A stretch of 64,000 bases of DNA from CAYQQJ01 sp964515945 (GCA_964515945.1 CAZEWY010000001.1:1-64000), one strand, 5' to 3'. Counted from the first letter of the stretch, positions 1-9,140 are shown. A program made the numbers and translations. The notes: generated by a model not told the origin, from the sequence alone.

Positions 1-91
1 GCTCATTTGGAGTGACCAAACCACACTCCTCGCGCCTAGATTGGTGGCTTTTTAGTCACAACAGCGACAACCGAATTAGTGTTAACAGGCC

Positions 92-523
92 CTAAATTGC
101 CAACCTTTGTATGGCATCCTTAAACGCCTCCGGCGGTTGCCCACCGACCAAGGCTTCCCTGTCATTGAACACGATTGTCGGCACAGCATTTACACCACGG
201 CTCATCCAGAACTGCTCACGTTGGCGAACCTCGTTTGTGTAGGCGCCGGTTTCAAGCACTTCGCGCGCTTCGTCGAGGTCCAGCCCTGCCTCGCCTGCCA
301 TTTCCACCAGTGTCTCATGGTCACTGGGGTCTCGTCCCTCACTTTGATACGCCGCGAGCAACCGCTCCTTCAACGCCTGCTGACGCCCTTGCAGACGCGC
401 CCAGTGCAATAGTCTGTGAGCGTCGAAGGTGTTATAGATGCGGCTCTGGTCAGTCATCCACCCCACCGCACACCATGGACAGGCCACATCTGAAATGAAG
501 TTTATCTTGAGGGATTTTGCCAT
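92..523 (-). CDS. DsbA/FrnE-family thiol oxidoreductase, internally deleted
   Basis: The 143-residue product starts like a FrnE-type DsbA protein, with a thioredoxin-fold beta strand and a CPWC redox motif at residues 15-18. Directly after CPWCAVG it jumps to the SRIYNTFDAHRLLHWA segment, which in family members lies about 60-70 residues further on. The second half (helical insertion, cis-Pro loop AVPTIVFN, C-terminal helix) is intact. Full-length relatives are about 210-215 residues, so the gap fits an in-frame deletion of the first thioredoxin helix and strands. The frame stays open, so a protein could be made, but the redox site would probably not fold normally. The family assignment is clear; whether the gene is functional is doubtful. 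Its start faces the next gene across about 225 bp in which I see no other gene. Confidence 0.75.
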   Translation of the reverse strand: MAKSLKINFISDVACPWCAVGWMTDQSRIYNTFDAHRLLHWARLQGRQQALKERLLAAYQSEGRDPSDHETLVEMAGEAGLDLDEAREVLETGAYTNEVRQREQFWMSRGVNAVPTIVFNDREALVGGQPPEAFKDAIQRLAI

Positions 524-748
524 GACTCCTCCCGCTGCACAGGTTCAATTTGGTTTCGCCAGGTTTCTCAAATTTCGTGCCGTCGACCGTGGCAATAGGT
601 TGGCTGCACTTGTTCATTGATGGCGTCAATTTCACTTGGCTCGCCTTTCTACTGATATAGTCTCACATCTGCCCAATTGGTCTGTGACACTAATTCAGGC
701 GTTCTGGTCTAATGCGTTGCCAGCCGGATACGGGAGATATCACAGGGA

Positions 749-1354
749 ATGAACACATCATCAGTTACCAACCGTTTGAACTTTGCGGCACAGATCGTTG
801 TTGTCGCAGGTTTTGTTTCCGCCTTCTGGTATCGACACTGGCTAGCTGGCATCGCCTGCATCGGCATTCTGGTGCTGATGAATGTTCCTTTGCTTATCCG
901 CAAGGGCGTACCAATTCCTCTTTCCCCCAATACACGGGTATTGATGTCACTTCTACTCTTCGCGTGGCTGTTTTTGGGTGAGTTACGCGATTACTTTGGC
1001 CAAATAGCCTGGTGGGACTTGTTTCTACACGGGTTTGCCGGAGCAGTCATCGCTCTCGTGGGTGTTCGTCTGGGCAACACAATGACAGCGAATGATAAAC
1101 CTCTTCGCCTTCGCTATGCCTTCGCCGGCGCATTCGGCTTTTCCCTTGCGATGGCCATCGGCTCACTTTGGGAAGTTCTGGAGTTTACTATCGACAAGCT
1201 GCTTGATCGAGAAATCCTCAAGCCCATGCTCGGCGATTCATCCGGACTGACCGACACCATATTTGATTTGATAGCCGATGCCACAGGTGCCCTTCTCGCC
1301 TGTATATATGGATTGTTCCGTTTTGCACAGAGCGGAAATAGTCATATTAGGTAA
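749..1354 (+). CDS. Integral membrane protein, DUF2238/YjdF-like
   Basis: A 201-residue protein with about five or six hydrophobic segments: residues about 12-30, 32-48, 63-82, 92-110, 127-147 and 170-190. The pattern WWDLFLHGFAGAVIALVG, then SLWEVLEFTIDKLL, then LTDTIFDLIADATGALLA resembles YjdF/DUF2238 inner-membrane proteins, in which acidic and His residues lie inside the membrane segments. No biochemical function is established for this family to my knowledge. It stands alone, convergent with btuD (115 bp gap). A GGGA stretch lies very close to the ATG and a GGGAG lies 12 nt upstream. The family call is from recall of the motif pattern. Confidence 0.6.
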   Translation: MNTSSVTNRLNFAAQIVVVAGFVSAFWYRHWLAGIACIGILVLMNVPLLIRKGVPIPLSPNTRVLMSLLLFAWLFLGELRDYFGQIAWWDLFLHGFAGAVIALVGVRLGNTMTANDKPLRLRYAFAGAFGFSLAMAIGSLWEVLEFTIDKLLDREILKPMLGDSSGLTDTIFDLIADATGALLACIYGLFRFAQSGNSHIR

Positions 1355-1469
1355 CGCTGATACCGATAACCGCCCAGTTTGATATCGATGCGACTGACGT
1401 TTTCGGATTTCCATTACATCGCATAGGTGTTCAGGCCTTCAATGAAAGGTATAGCTCTCCCATCTGCCC

Positions 1470-2237
1470 CTACCCAGGTAAAAAGGCCCGTCCCTTGTCC
1501 GACTCAATTTCCACGATGCAGTGCCTGTACAACCGGTGCAAATAGTCTTCGCACAGCATGTCACCGGTGGTACCGCAGACAATTTCACCATCGCCCAGTA
1601 GCAGAATCAGATGATCACAAAAGCGGGCGGCAAGGTTGATATCGTGCAGAGTCATCACCAGCAGGCCTTGGGTGTCGCGAACCTGCTGCGTAAACAGGTT
1701 CAGCAGGCTGATCTGAAAATGCAGGTCGAGGTGATTGGTGGGCTCGTCCAGTAGCATGGCCTGGGGCGACTGGGTGAGGATGCCGGCGAGCGCCAAGCGT
1801 TGGCGTTCGCCACCGGATAGGGTATCGACCTGACGGTCGGCCATGCCATCCAGCGCAACGGCTTGCAGGGCGGCTTTTGCCAGGGCGACATCCTCATCGG
1901 TTTCCATTCGCCAGGCGGGCGTGTATGGGTGGCGGCCGATCAGGGTGGTTTCCAGTACTGTAGCGGGAAAGGCATCGTGGTTGTCCTGTATCAGCACACC
2001 CACTGTTTGTGCGAATTTGTGCCTGGGCCAGTCGCTGGCAGGTTTATCCTGTAGCTTTACGATTCCCCCATCTGGCGAGCGGAGGTTGGCCAAGGTGTGC
2101 AGGAGTGTGGTTTTCCCCACGCCATTCTGACCCAGAATGCCCCAGCATTGGCCGGATTCAAATGACAGACTGAAGTTTTGGCAAACGCGCTTGCCGCCAA
2201 TGGCTATGGCGAGATCGGTGCAGGACAGCAGGCTCAT
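1470..2237 (-). CDS. btuD: Cobalamin/heme-type ABC transporter ATP-binding protein
   Basis: A 255-residue ABC ATPase. Walker A GQNGVGKT is at residues 36-43, the signature LSGGERQ at 140-146 and Walker B AMLLDEP at 160-166, followed by the TNHLDLHFQ D-loop typical of the FepC/BtuD class. It energises import of a corrinoid, or less likely a siderophore, through the membrane permease encoded just upstream, whose stop codon overlaps this start by 4 bp (translational coupling). With the divergent periplasmic binding protein it forms a complete BtuCDF set. Substrate assignment rests on the BtuF-like binding protein and gene order; FecCD-type iron transporters are the main alternative. Confidence 0.85.
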   Translation of the reverse strand: MSLLSCTDLAIAIGGKRVCQNFSLSFESGQCWGILGQNGVGKTTLLHTLANLRSPDGGIVKLQDKPASDWPRHKFAQTVGVLIQDNHDAFPATVLETTLIGRHPYTPAWRMETDEDVALAKAALQAVALDGMADRQVDTLSGGERQRLALAGILTQSPQAMLLDEPTNHLDLHFQISLLNLFTQQVRDTQGLLVMTLHDINLAARFCDHLILLLGDGEIVCGTTGDMLCEDYLHRLYRHCIVEIESDKGRAFLPG

Positions 2238-3211
2238 AAACTGCGCGCTCCCCGGTTGAGAATAAACAGGTAAAGCGGCACGCCGATCAATGCCGTCACC
2301 ACACCCACCGGTAGTTGCTGGGGTGCAATGATTGTGCGGGCCAGCGTGTCGGAAAGCATCAGCAGGCTGCCACCCAGCAGCACGGAACCTGGCAGCAGCA
2401 GGCGGTGGTCACCGGCGCCGAGCAGGCGCAGCATGTGGGGCACCACGAGGCCGACAAAGCCCACGGTGCCGGCCACGGTTACCGCGCTGGCCGTGAGCAG
2501 GGAGGCGAGAAAATAGAGGCTCAGCCGCAAGGGCTGTACAGGGACTCCCAAGGCGCGGGCCTGCAAATCACCTCTGGATAGAACATTGAGGTGACGTGCC
2601 ACCGCCAGGCTGGCGATCACGCCCAGCAGCAACACCAGCAGGCTCCAGTGAGGCATACTGGTGTTCGCCAGATCGCCCATCAGCCAGAAGAGCATACTGT
2701 GCAATTGTTTGTCCGGGCTGGTGGCCAGCAAGAAGCTGATGATGGCACCCCAGCCGGCAGCGACCACCACGCCGGTCAACAACAAACGCAAGGTACTCCA
2801 GCCGCCGCGCCCATGGGCCAGGCCGAAGACCAGCAGCATGGACAATATGGCGCCCATGAATGCGCTTCCGGACATCCAGAAACCGCCGAGACCGGCGGTG
2901 ATGGCCAGCAGTGCCGCCACGGCGGCACCGCCGGAAATTCCCAAAATGTACGGATCCGCCAGCGGGTTGCGCAACAATACCTGCATCAGTGCGCCCGCCA
3001 GCGCCAGCAGACCACCCACCACAAACGCCGCCGCCGCGCGGGGCAGGCGCAGCTCCCAGACGACACTGTGCTGAATGCTGTCTGCATCAAACCAAAGCGC
3101 TGTCACTACATCTGCCCACGACAATGGCAAGCTGCCGGTCGTCAGTGAGACCAACAAGGCTGCCAGACTGACACAGATCAGACCGGGGATGAGAATCAGG
3201 GGTTTTTGCAT
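2234..3211 (-). CDS. btuC: FecCD-family ABC permease, cobalamin importer
   Basis: From the ATG at 3211 the protein has 325 residues with about ten membrane segments, the family conserved LRLPRAAAAFVVGGLLALAG near the N-terminus, GNPLADPYILGISGGA-like and GLVVPHMLRLLGAGDHR (the loop contacting the ATPase). It forms the transmembrane channel of the B12 importer with BtuD. An in-frame ATG at 3286 would add 25 residues, partly encoded by a 7-bp tandem array (ITHYSLLITHY), so I prefer 3211, where the hydrophobic first helix begins. There is no Shine-Dalgarno sequence before 3211; the array occupies that position. Confidence 0.85.
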   Translation of the reverse strand: MQKPLILIPGLICVSLAALLVSLTTGSLPLSWADVVTALWFDADSIQHSVVWELRLPRAAAAFVVGGLLALAGALMQVLLRNPLADPYILGISGGAAVAALLAITAGLGGFWMSGSAFMGAILSMLLVFGLAHGRGGWSTLRLLLTGVVVAAGWGAIISFLLATSPDKQLHSMLFWLMGDLANTSMPHWSLLVLLLGVIASLAVARHLNVLSRGDLQARALGVPVQPLRLSLYFLASLLTASAVTVAGTVGFVGLVVPHMLRLLGAGDHRLLLPGSVLLGGSLLMLSDTLARTIIAPQQLPVGVVTALIGVPLYLFILNRGARSL

Positions 3212-3218
3212 GTTTGGG

Positions 3219-3246
3219 TAATGAGTAATGAGTAATGAGTAATGAG
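3219..3246. repeat. Heptamer tandem array (TAATGAG)4
   Basis: Four perfect 7-bp units, TAATGAG on the plus strand and CTCATTA on the minus strand. The array starts 8 bp upstream of the btuC start codon, inside the btuC/btuF divergent region. It is the only heptamer array in the window that sits at a start codon rather than a stop codon. Confidence 0.95.
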
Positions 3247-3295
3247 TGAGTATGGAGCGGCAAGCGGGGCGCTGCAACCCGAGCATTTGGGTTAG

Positions 3296-3301
3296 TATAA
3301 T
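3296..3301 (+). promoter_or_regulatory. Candidate -10 element for btuF
   Basis: A perfect TATAAT lies 19 bp upstream of the btuF ATG. The matching -35 region (TGCAAC at 3273-3278) is poor. I looked for a cobalamin riboswitch in the 109-bp divergent region and saw none; the space is too small for one. Confidence 0.35.
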
Positions 3302-3320
3302 CGCCTCAAAGGGCAGACAT

Positions 3321-4220
3321 ATGAAGATGATGAAACAATCCTGTTACGCACTGCTGCTAGCCGCTTTGATCTCCACGTTGCAGGCGGTGGCCGCGCCCAT
3401 AGAGGTCATCGATGATGCCGGGCGAACGGTAGCACTCAACCAACCGGCCCAGCGCATTGTCAGCCTCGCGCCTCATATTACCGAAATGCTATTTTCCGCC
3501 GGTGCCGGCGACAGAATTGTGGGCACTGTGGCCTTCAGCGATTACCCGGAAGCGGCAAAGCAAATTCCCCAAATTGGCAGCTACCAACATCTGGATTTTG
3601 AGCGTATTACCGCATCGAGGCCGGATCTGATTGTCGGCTGGAAAAGCGGCAATCCTCTGGCGGCACTGGAACATCTGGAAAACCTGGGATTCACGCTTTT
3701 TTTAAGCGAGCCGCGAGTCATTGGGGATATCGCGGACAATATCGAGAAGCTGGCCCAACTGACAGCAACGGAAGCGGTCGCACGAAAAAGTATCCAGCCG
3801 TTTCGCGACGGGCTGCGAAAGCTGGCGGCGCGGTATGGCGACGCCGCGCCCGTCACAGTTTTTTATGAAATCTGGCATCAGCCCATGATGACGTTGAATG
3901 GTGAACATATCGTGTCCAATGTCATCGGTCTTTGCGGTGGGCGCAACGTATTTGCAGCGTTATCCAATCTCGCCCCCCGTGTCGGTATTGAGGCGGTGCT
4001 GCGACAAAACCCGCAGGTTATTATTGCCAGCGGCAGTGGCAGCGAACGGCCCGAATGGCTGGATGACTGGAAGCAATGGCCGAGCCTGCGGGCCGTAAAA
4101 AATAACCATCTGTTTTCCATTCCACCGGATATTATCCAGCGCCACAGTTTGCGCATTTTGCAGGGCGCGGAACTCCTGTGCGATCAATTGGAGCAGGTGC
4201 GACGGGAATCTGGCTTATAG
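3321..4220 (+). CDS. btuF: Periplasmic cobalamin-binding protein
   Basis: From the ATG at 3321 the protein has 299 residues: a signal peptide (KMMKQ then a hydrophobic stretch ending near AVAAP), then a class III substrate-binding protein with the BtuF/FecB pattern PAQRIVSLAPHITEMLFSAG and GSYQHLDFERITASRPDLI. It captures B12 in the periplasm and delivers it to BtuCD. It is transcribed divergently from btuCD, and its stop lies 8 bp from that of the convergent hydroquinone reductase gene. An upstream in-frame ATG at 3246 is rejected because it would bury the signal peptide. Siderophore binding cannot be excluded from sequence alone. Confidence 0.85.
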   Translation: MKMMKQSCYALLLAALISTLQAVAAPIEVIDDAGRTVALNQPAQRIVSLAPHITEMLFSAGAGDRIVGTVAFSDYPEAAKQIPQIGSYQHLDFERITASRPDLIVGWKSGNPLAALEHLENLGFTLFLSEPRVIGDIADNIEKLAQLTATEAVARKSIQPFRDGLRKLAARYGDAAPVTVFYEIWHQPMMTLNGEHIVSNVIGLCGGRNVFAALSNLAPRVGIEAVLRQNPQVIIASGSGSERPEWLDDWKQWPSLRAVKNNHLFSIPPDIIQRHSLRILQGAELLCDQLEQVRRESGL

Positions 4221-4228
4221 CCTCGGCA

Positions 4229-5203
4229 CTACCGATTGTGGGGCTCATCCAGTTTGAGTTCCGGTCCCACCGGCACTATGCGGGTGGGGTTGATGGTGTC
4301 GTGGCTGTAGTAATAGTGATGCTTGATATGGTCCAGATGCACGGTTTCCGCCACGCCGGGCCACTGGTAGAGCTGACGCAGATAGTTGGACAGATTTGAA
4401 AAATCCGCGATGCGCTGGCGGTTGCATTTGAAGTGGCCGAAGTAAACCGCGTCGAAGCGTATCAGCGTGGTGAACAGTCGCCAATCGGCTTCGGTGATCT
4501 GATCTCCCGCCAGAAAGGCCCGACGATCCAGAATGGCCTCCACCTCATCCAGCGCGGCAAATAGATGTTTGTAGGCCTTTTCGTACTTGTCCTGACGGGT
4601 GGCGAAGCCTGATCGGTAAACGCCATTGTTGATATTGTTGTAGACCTTGTCGTTGATGGCGTTGATCTGGTCGCGCAAGGATTCCGGATAAAAATCGTGT
4701 GGACTTTTCGCCAGTCCGGCAAAACCGGAATTGAGGATACGGATGATGTCCGCGGATTCATTGTTGACGATGGTTTCCCGCTGTTTGTCCCAGAGCACCG
4801 GCACGGTTACCCGGCCGGAGTAATCCGCCTTGTTGCGGGTATAGAGCTGGTGGAGATAATCCAGGCCATAAAGAGGCTCGCCCTTTATACCGAAACTGCT
4901 GTCGGGCGTGAATTCCCAGCCGTTGCTGAGCATATGCGGGTGAACCGGCGTCACCCCAATCACATCCTGCAACCCCAACAAACTGCGGAATATCAGGGTC
5001 CGATGCGCCCAGGGGCAGGCATAGGAGACATAGAGGTGATAACGGCCGGGTTCGGCTTTGAAACCGCCCTCACCGGTGGGGCCGGCACTGCCGTCCGCCG
5101 TTATCCAGTTGCGGAACTGGGCATCCTCGCGCACGAATTCACCACCGGTTTTCTCGGTGTTGTACCATTGATCCTGCCATTCGCCTTTTACCAGTAAGCC
5201 CAT
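4229..5203 (-). CDS. Glutathionyl-hydroquinone reductase (ECM4/YqjG family GST)
   Basis: A 324-residue xi-class glutathione transferase. The catalytic Cys63 lies in the family motif SYACPWAHRT, followed by HPHMLSNGWEF and LYTRNKADYSGRVTVPVLWD, which distinguish the class from ordinary GSTs. The C-terminal all-helical domain contains the ETRFDAVYFGHFK-like segment (here TLIRFDAVYFGHFK). Such enzymes reduce glutathionyl-hydroquinones with a second glutathione, usually in quinone or aromatic detoxification. It stands alone, divergent from hemB. The length is normal for the family. Confidence 0.9.
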   Translation of the reverse strand: MGLLVKGEWQDQWYNTEKTGGEFVREDAQFRNWITADGSAGPTGEGGFKAEPGRYHLYVSYACPWAHRTLIFRSLLGLQDVIGVTPVHPHMLSNGWEFTPDSSFGIKGEPLYGLDYLHQLYTRNKADYSGRVTVPVLWDKQRETIVNNESADIIRILNSGFAGLAKSPHDFYPESLRDQINAINDKVYNNINNGVYRSGFATRQDKYEKAYKHLFAALDEVEAILDRRAFLAGDQITEADWRLFTTLIRFDAVYFGHFKCNRQRIADFSNLSNYLRQLYQWPGVAETVHLDHIKHHYYYSHDTINPTRIVPVGPELKLDEPHNR

Positions 5204-5306
5204 GCCGGAATCTCCTTATGTAAACTTAATGAAACGAGGGGCTTTATTGTACAAGCCTTGCGCCTTAAACTGGTGTTTTGGCTGACGCTTTCAACTGGAG
5301 ACTGTC

Positions 5307-6308
5307 ATGACCCGCCGTTTTCCCCACACCCGCATGCGCCGCAACCGCTATGCCGATTTTTCCCGGCGCCTGGTGCGCGAGAATGAACTGAGCACCAGCG
5401 ATTTCATCTATCCGGTGTTTGTCATAGAGGGCAAAAATAAGCGTGAGCCAGTGGCCTCCATGCCCGGGATCGAACGTCTGTCCATCGACGAGCTGGAACG
5501 CGAAGTGGACGAGCTGCACCAGCTCGGCATTCCCGCCATTGCGCTTTTTCCGAATATTGACCCTTCACTGAAGACACTGATGGGCGAGCAGGCGTTCAAC
5601 CCGGATGGCTTGGTGCCCCGGGCGGTGGCCGCCATCAAGGCCAAGCACCCGGAGATGGGCATTATCTGCGACGGCGCCCTGGACCCCTACACCACCCACG
5701 GGCAGGACGGCATTATCGACGATCAAAATTACGTACTCAATGATGAAACCGTGGAGGTGCTGCGCAAACAGGCCCTGGTCTGTGCCCAGGCCGGCGCGGA
5801 TGTGATAGCGCCCTCGGACATGATGGATGGCCGCGTCGGTGCCATTCGCGAAGAACTGGACAGCAAGGGCTTTATCAATACCCAGATCATGGCCTACTCC
5901 GCCAAGTATGCCTCCAGTTACTACGGGCCTTTTCGCGACGCCGTGGGCTCCGCCGCCAACCTGGGTACCGCCAATAAATATACCTACCAGATAGACCCGG
6001 CCAACAGCAATGAAGCCCTACAGGAAATTGCCATGGACCTCGACGAAGGCGCCGATATGGTGATGGTCAAGCCTGGCATGCCTTACCTGGATATCGTGCG
6101 CCGTGTTAAGGATGAGTTCAAGGTTCCGACCTTCGTCTATCAGGTAAGCGGCGAATACAGCATGCATATGTTAGCCATTCAGCAGGGCGTGCTGTCGGAC
6201 AAGGTGATTCTGGAATCGCTTCTGTGTATCAAGCGCGCTGGTGCCGATGGCGTGCTCACCTATTTCGCCAAGCAGGCGGCGCGGGAGTTGCAAAAACTCA
6301 ACCGCTGA
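5307..6308 (+). CDS. hemB: Delta-aminolevulinic acid dehydratase (porphobilinogen synthase)
   Basis: A 333-residue cytosolic enzyme that condenses two 5-aminolevulinate molecules to porphobilinogen in tetrapyrrole synthesis. The two catalytic lysines are in the conserved contexts MAYSAKYASS (about residue 200) and MVMVKPGMPYLD (about residue 254). The metal-site segment reads CDGALDPYTTHGQDG, the Asp-rich version found in Mg-dependent enzymes such as that of Pseudomonas, rather than the Cys-rich zinc version. A good start context (ACTGTCATGACC) follows a 100-bp divergent region. Its stop is 9 bp from that of the convergent channel gene. Confidence 0.95.
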   Translation: MTRRFPHTRMRRNRYADFSRRLVRENELSTSDFIYPVFVIEGKNKREPVASMPGIERLSIDELEREVDELHQLGIPAIALFPNIDPSLKTLMGEQAFNPDGLVPRAVAAIKAKHPEMGIICDGALDPYTTHGQDGIIDDQNYVLNDETVEVLRKQALVCAQAGADVIAPSDMMDGRVGAIREELDSKGFINTQIMAYSAKYASSYYGPFRDAVGSAANLGTANKYTYQIDPANSNEALQEIAMDLDEGADMVMVKPGMPYLDIVRRVKDEFKVPTFVYQVSGEYSMHMLAIQQGVLSDKVILESLLCIKRAGADGVLTYFAKQAARELQKLNR

Positions 6309-6317
6309 GTAGAGCTG

Positions 6318-7592
6318 CTATTCCCGCGGTGCATCCTTACGAAGCAGGTTGTCATCCGCGTGGGTGCGGCTTTCAACATCGACCTGTTCCTTGATGTAGG
6401 TTTCCACCGAAACATCCGGCTCAACCTCTACACTGTCTGTTGGTATCGCCGGCTCACCGCCTTTGATCGCATTTTTCACCCGATGGATAGCCTCGCTTTT
6501 CACCTTGGCAAAGTTGGACCGGGCCTGGTCCATCCATCCCGCACAGTGCAGGCTGACACCTGCCGCCGTCAATTGGCGGACCAGCACTGAGGGCGGCGGC
6601 GTTTGGAGGAGCCCGGGCGTATTGCCGAGTGCATCGAGAATTAATTGTTGAGTGCGCCCGATGTCTTCCGACATGGTTATTTCGATATCGAAATTCAATT
6701 GCCGGATCGGATTGCGGCTGTAATTGAGAATCACACTCTTGAACACCAGCGCATTGGGCAGCCGCAAATGGTTACCATCCAGCGTTATCAGCGACGTTGC
6801 CCTGGAAGTCAATGCTGCCACACGGCCCTCATGGCCCTCGATCACTACGTGGTCGTGGGGCGCAAACGGCTGCCGCAGACTGAGCAAAATACCGGCGATA
6901 TAGTTTTCCACCAGGTCTTTAAAGGCAAAACCCAATGCGAGCCCGACAATACCCGCCGCGCCCAGCACCGCGCTCACCAGAGCCGTTGCGCCCAGTAGAT
7001 TGAGAGCGACGAGTATCCCTGCACCAAGCACCGCTACGCGTAGAGCCTGCCGCAGCAAATCCGCCAGAAAGGGATTGCGGAAATTCCGGTAGGGCCACTG
7101 CCAACTCCGGATCAGACGACCCAGCCAATCAGCCGCGAAGATAATGACTGCCGCTACCAACAGCAGCGGCAGAGTCATGACCAGACGCTTGAGACGCATC
7201 AAGCCGTCCACCAGCACAGGCGCCAGGCGTCGGTCCAGGGCCGTGTCGATTTGCAGGCGGTTGTCCACGGCAACCACATTCTCGAGCTTTCCGGCAAGCT
7301 GAGCCGCCAGCGCCCGGTCGGGCTGGTCATCCACCAGCCCGGTCAGCGTCACCAGGCCCGCCGTCACCTCCACCTCAACCTTTCCCAGGGATTCCACCCG
7401 CGCAAGGCGCGCATTCAGTTTTTCTTCGATGAGCTGATCCTGGCGCGCCGTCTCCCGCACTTCCGCCGCAACGGATTCGTCCTGCTGAGCAAGCTCCTTG
7501 GCGGCGTCCGGCTTTTGGCTAGCGTCAGCCAGCGCGGGAAGCATCGCGAAGAGGACAATGATTGTAAAAACCCGTTGCTGGTGTTGCTTCAT
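6318..7592 (-). CDS. Mechanosensitive channel of the MscS family with periplasmic BON domain
   Basis: The 424-residue protein begins at 7592, where an AAGGG ribosome site precedes ATG and a signal peptide (VFTIIVLFAMLPALADAS) follows; a longer frame from 7649 is less likely. Residues about 65-125 form a BON domain (KVEVEVTAGLVTLTGLVDD), then three or four membrane helices, then the MscS core: the glycine/alanine-rich pore helix ALVSAVLGAAGIVGLALGFA, and the beta domain with DHVVIEGHEGRVAALTSRAT and LPNALVFKSVILNYSRNP. It likely relieves osmotic down-shock. The BON domain suggests anchoring to membrane or peptidoglycan. It lacks a neighbouring partner gene. Confidence 0.88.
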   Translation of the reverse strand: MKQHQQRVFTIIVLFAMLPALADASQKPDAAKELAQQDESVAAEVRETARQDQLIEEKLNARLARVESLGKVEVEVTAGLVTLTGLVDDQPDRALAAQLAGKLENVVAVDNRLQIDTALDRRLAPVLVDGLMRLKRLVMTLPLLLVAAVIIFAADWLGRLIRSWQWPYRNFRNPFLADLLRQALRVAVLGAGILVALNLLGATALVSAVLGAAGIVGLALGFAFKDLVENYIAGILLSLRQPFAPHDHVVIEGHEGRVAALTSRATSLITLDGNHLRLPNALVFKSVILNYSRNPIRQLNFDIEITMSEDIGRTQQLILDALGNTPGLLQTPPPSVLVRQLTAAGVSLHCAGWMDQARSNFAKVKSEAIHRVKNAIKGGEPAIPTDSVEVEPDVSVETYIKEQVDVESRTHADDNLLRKDAPRE

Positions 7593-7793
7593 AAAAGCCC
7601 TTGCCCGTTGTGCTGCCGGCACTAATTTCGAGATCAACCACTGCGTCATGCAATGTTTTAGCCGAAGTATCCACTGTGCCAGCGGCTAATAGGGAACCGG
7701 AACCGAGGTCCACCCCAGGGGTCCAAAATTACCAGCGGCGCGAACCTTCCACTACATTAGCCCGTACCATGGAACATCCATCGCGGAGGCGTC

Positions 7794-9140
7794 ATGTCAT
7801 TACCGGATAATCTCCATCCTGCTCCCGGCATTCGCCGGAAAAATATTTTCATACTCGGTCACGATGAAAAGCACCAGCAGGACGTGCTGGATATTAATGA
7901 CGCCTGTCATGTGCGCATTCACGGATTGCTGAGTTCCGAAGAGCTTATCAATCTCGATAGCTACGATATTGACCAAATGCTGGACAGAGCTCGGGCCATT
8001 CTCGACAAATTTGACACGGTGGACGGCATCGTCTGTCACTGGGACTTTCCTGTTACCTCCATACACAGCATCCTCTGTGCCGAATACAGGTTGCCAGCTC
8101 CATCCCTGGCATCACTATTGAAATGCGATCACAAATACTGGAGTCGGTTGGAACAACAAAAGGCGGCACCTGAAAATACGCCGGATTTTTGCGCCGTTGA
8201 TCCATTCGACGATCAGGCACTGGATAAAGTCACTCTCGACTTTCCCTTCTGGATAAAGCCGGTAAAAGGCTACAGCTCCATGCTCGGCTTTCGGATCAAC
8301 AATGCCAAAGATTTTGAAAATGCCATGGCGGAAACCCGGCGCACCATCAAAACACTGGGCGATCCTTTCAACAACATTCTGCACCGGATCCAGTTGCCTG
8401 TGGAGCTGCAAAATATTGACGGCAATACCATGATTGCGGAGCAATATATCACCGGAATGGAGTTTGCACCGGAAGGTTATGTTCAGAAGGGCGAGTGCCA
8501 TGTGCATGGGCTGATTGACATGGTGATCGGTGAAAATGGCAAAAGTTTTGAACGTTATGAATATCCCAGTACGGCACCGGAATCGGTTCAGAACCGCGCC
8601 ATTGAAGTCTGCGACAAGGTCATGAAGCAGATTGGTTTTGACAACGGCTGCTTCAATATCGAGTTTTTCTGGAACAGGGAAACCGATAAACTTTGGATAG
8701 TGGAGATCAATCCACGTATTTCGCAATCCCACTCCTACCTCTTCGAGAAAGTGAAGGGCATGTCCAATCATGAAGTCGCCATCAGCGTGGCTCTGGGGGA
8801 ACAGCCGCACTTTGATCAGAGCATGGGCCCTTTCAAACGTGCCGCAAAGTTTCTTCACAGACGCTACGACAAACGCAACATGATTGCGACGCAGGTTCCC
8901 GAGCAGGCAGATATCGAAGCTTTCCAGAAAGAACAACCGGATACGCTTGTATACCCCCGGCTGCAACAGGGCATGCAATTGGCCGAAATGAAGGAACAGG
9001 ATCCCTATAGCTATGTGATAGCGGATATTCTGATCGCCGCCCAGAGCCGGGACGAATTGGAGCAGAAGTACCGACAGGCATCGGCACGGTTGCCGTTTGA
9101 TTTTACGCCCTTGTCTAGCAACTATAAGTCTAGTAACTGA
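7794..9140 (+). CDS. ATP-grasp ligase of unknown substrate
   Basis: A 448-residue protein with a strong ribosome site (CGGAGGCGTC-ATG). The N-terminal about 110 residues form a Rossmann-like pre-ATP-grasp lobe (FILGHDEKHQQDVLDIND), followed by the ATP-grasp fold: FPFWIKPVKGYSS (ATP-binding Lys), MIAEQYITGMEF (adenine hinge), GCFNIEFFWNRE and LWIVEINPRISQSH (metal-binding Glu and Asn). The Arg residue after the NP pair is typical of carboxylate-amine ligases. The last about 100 residues are unassigned. Sixty bases downstream is a CocE-type hydrolase, probably in the same transcript, suggesting paired formation and cleavage of an amide or ester. I do not recognise a characterised homologue. The gene ends inside a degenerate 15-bp repeat. 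Confidence 0.75.
   Translation: MSLPDNLHPAPGIRRKNIFILGHDEKHQQDVLDINDACHVRIHGLLSSEELINLDSYDIDQMLDRARAILDKFDTVDGIVCHWDFPVTSIHSILCAEYRLPAPSLASLLKCDHKYWSRLEQQKAAPENTPDFCAVDPFDDQALDKVTLDFPFWIKPVKGYSSMLGFRINNAKDFENAMAETRRTIKTLGDPFNNILHRIQLPVELQNIDGNTMIAEQYITGMEFAPEGYVQKGECHVHGLIDMVIGENGKSFERYEYPSTAPESVQNRAIEVCDKVMKQIGFDNGCFNIEFFWNRETDKLWIVEINPRISQSHSYLFEKVKGMSNHEVAISVALGEQPHFDQSMGPFKRAAKFLHRRYDKRNMIATQVPEQADIEAFQKEQPDTLVYPRLQQGMQLAEMKEQDPYSYVIADILIAAQSRDELEQKYRQASARLPFDFTPLSSNYKSSN

Noticed and set aside
3212..3320. Cobalamin riboswitch upstream of btu genes
   Set aside because: The divergent region has only 109 bp and no B12-box sequence.
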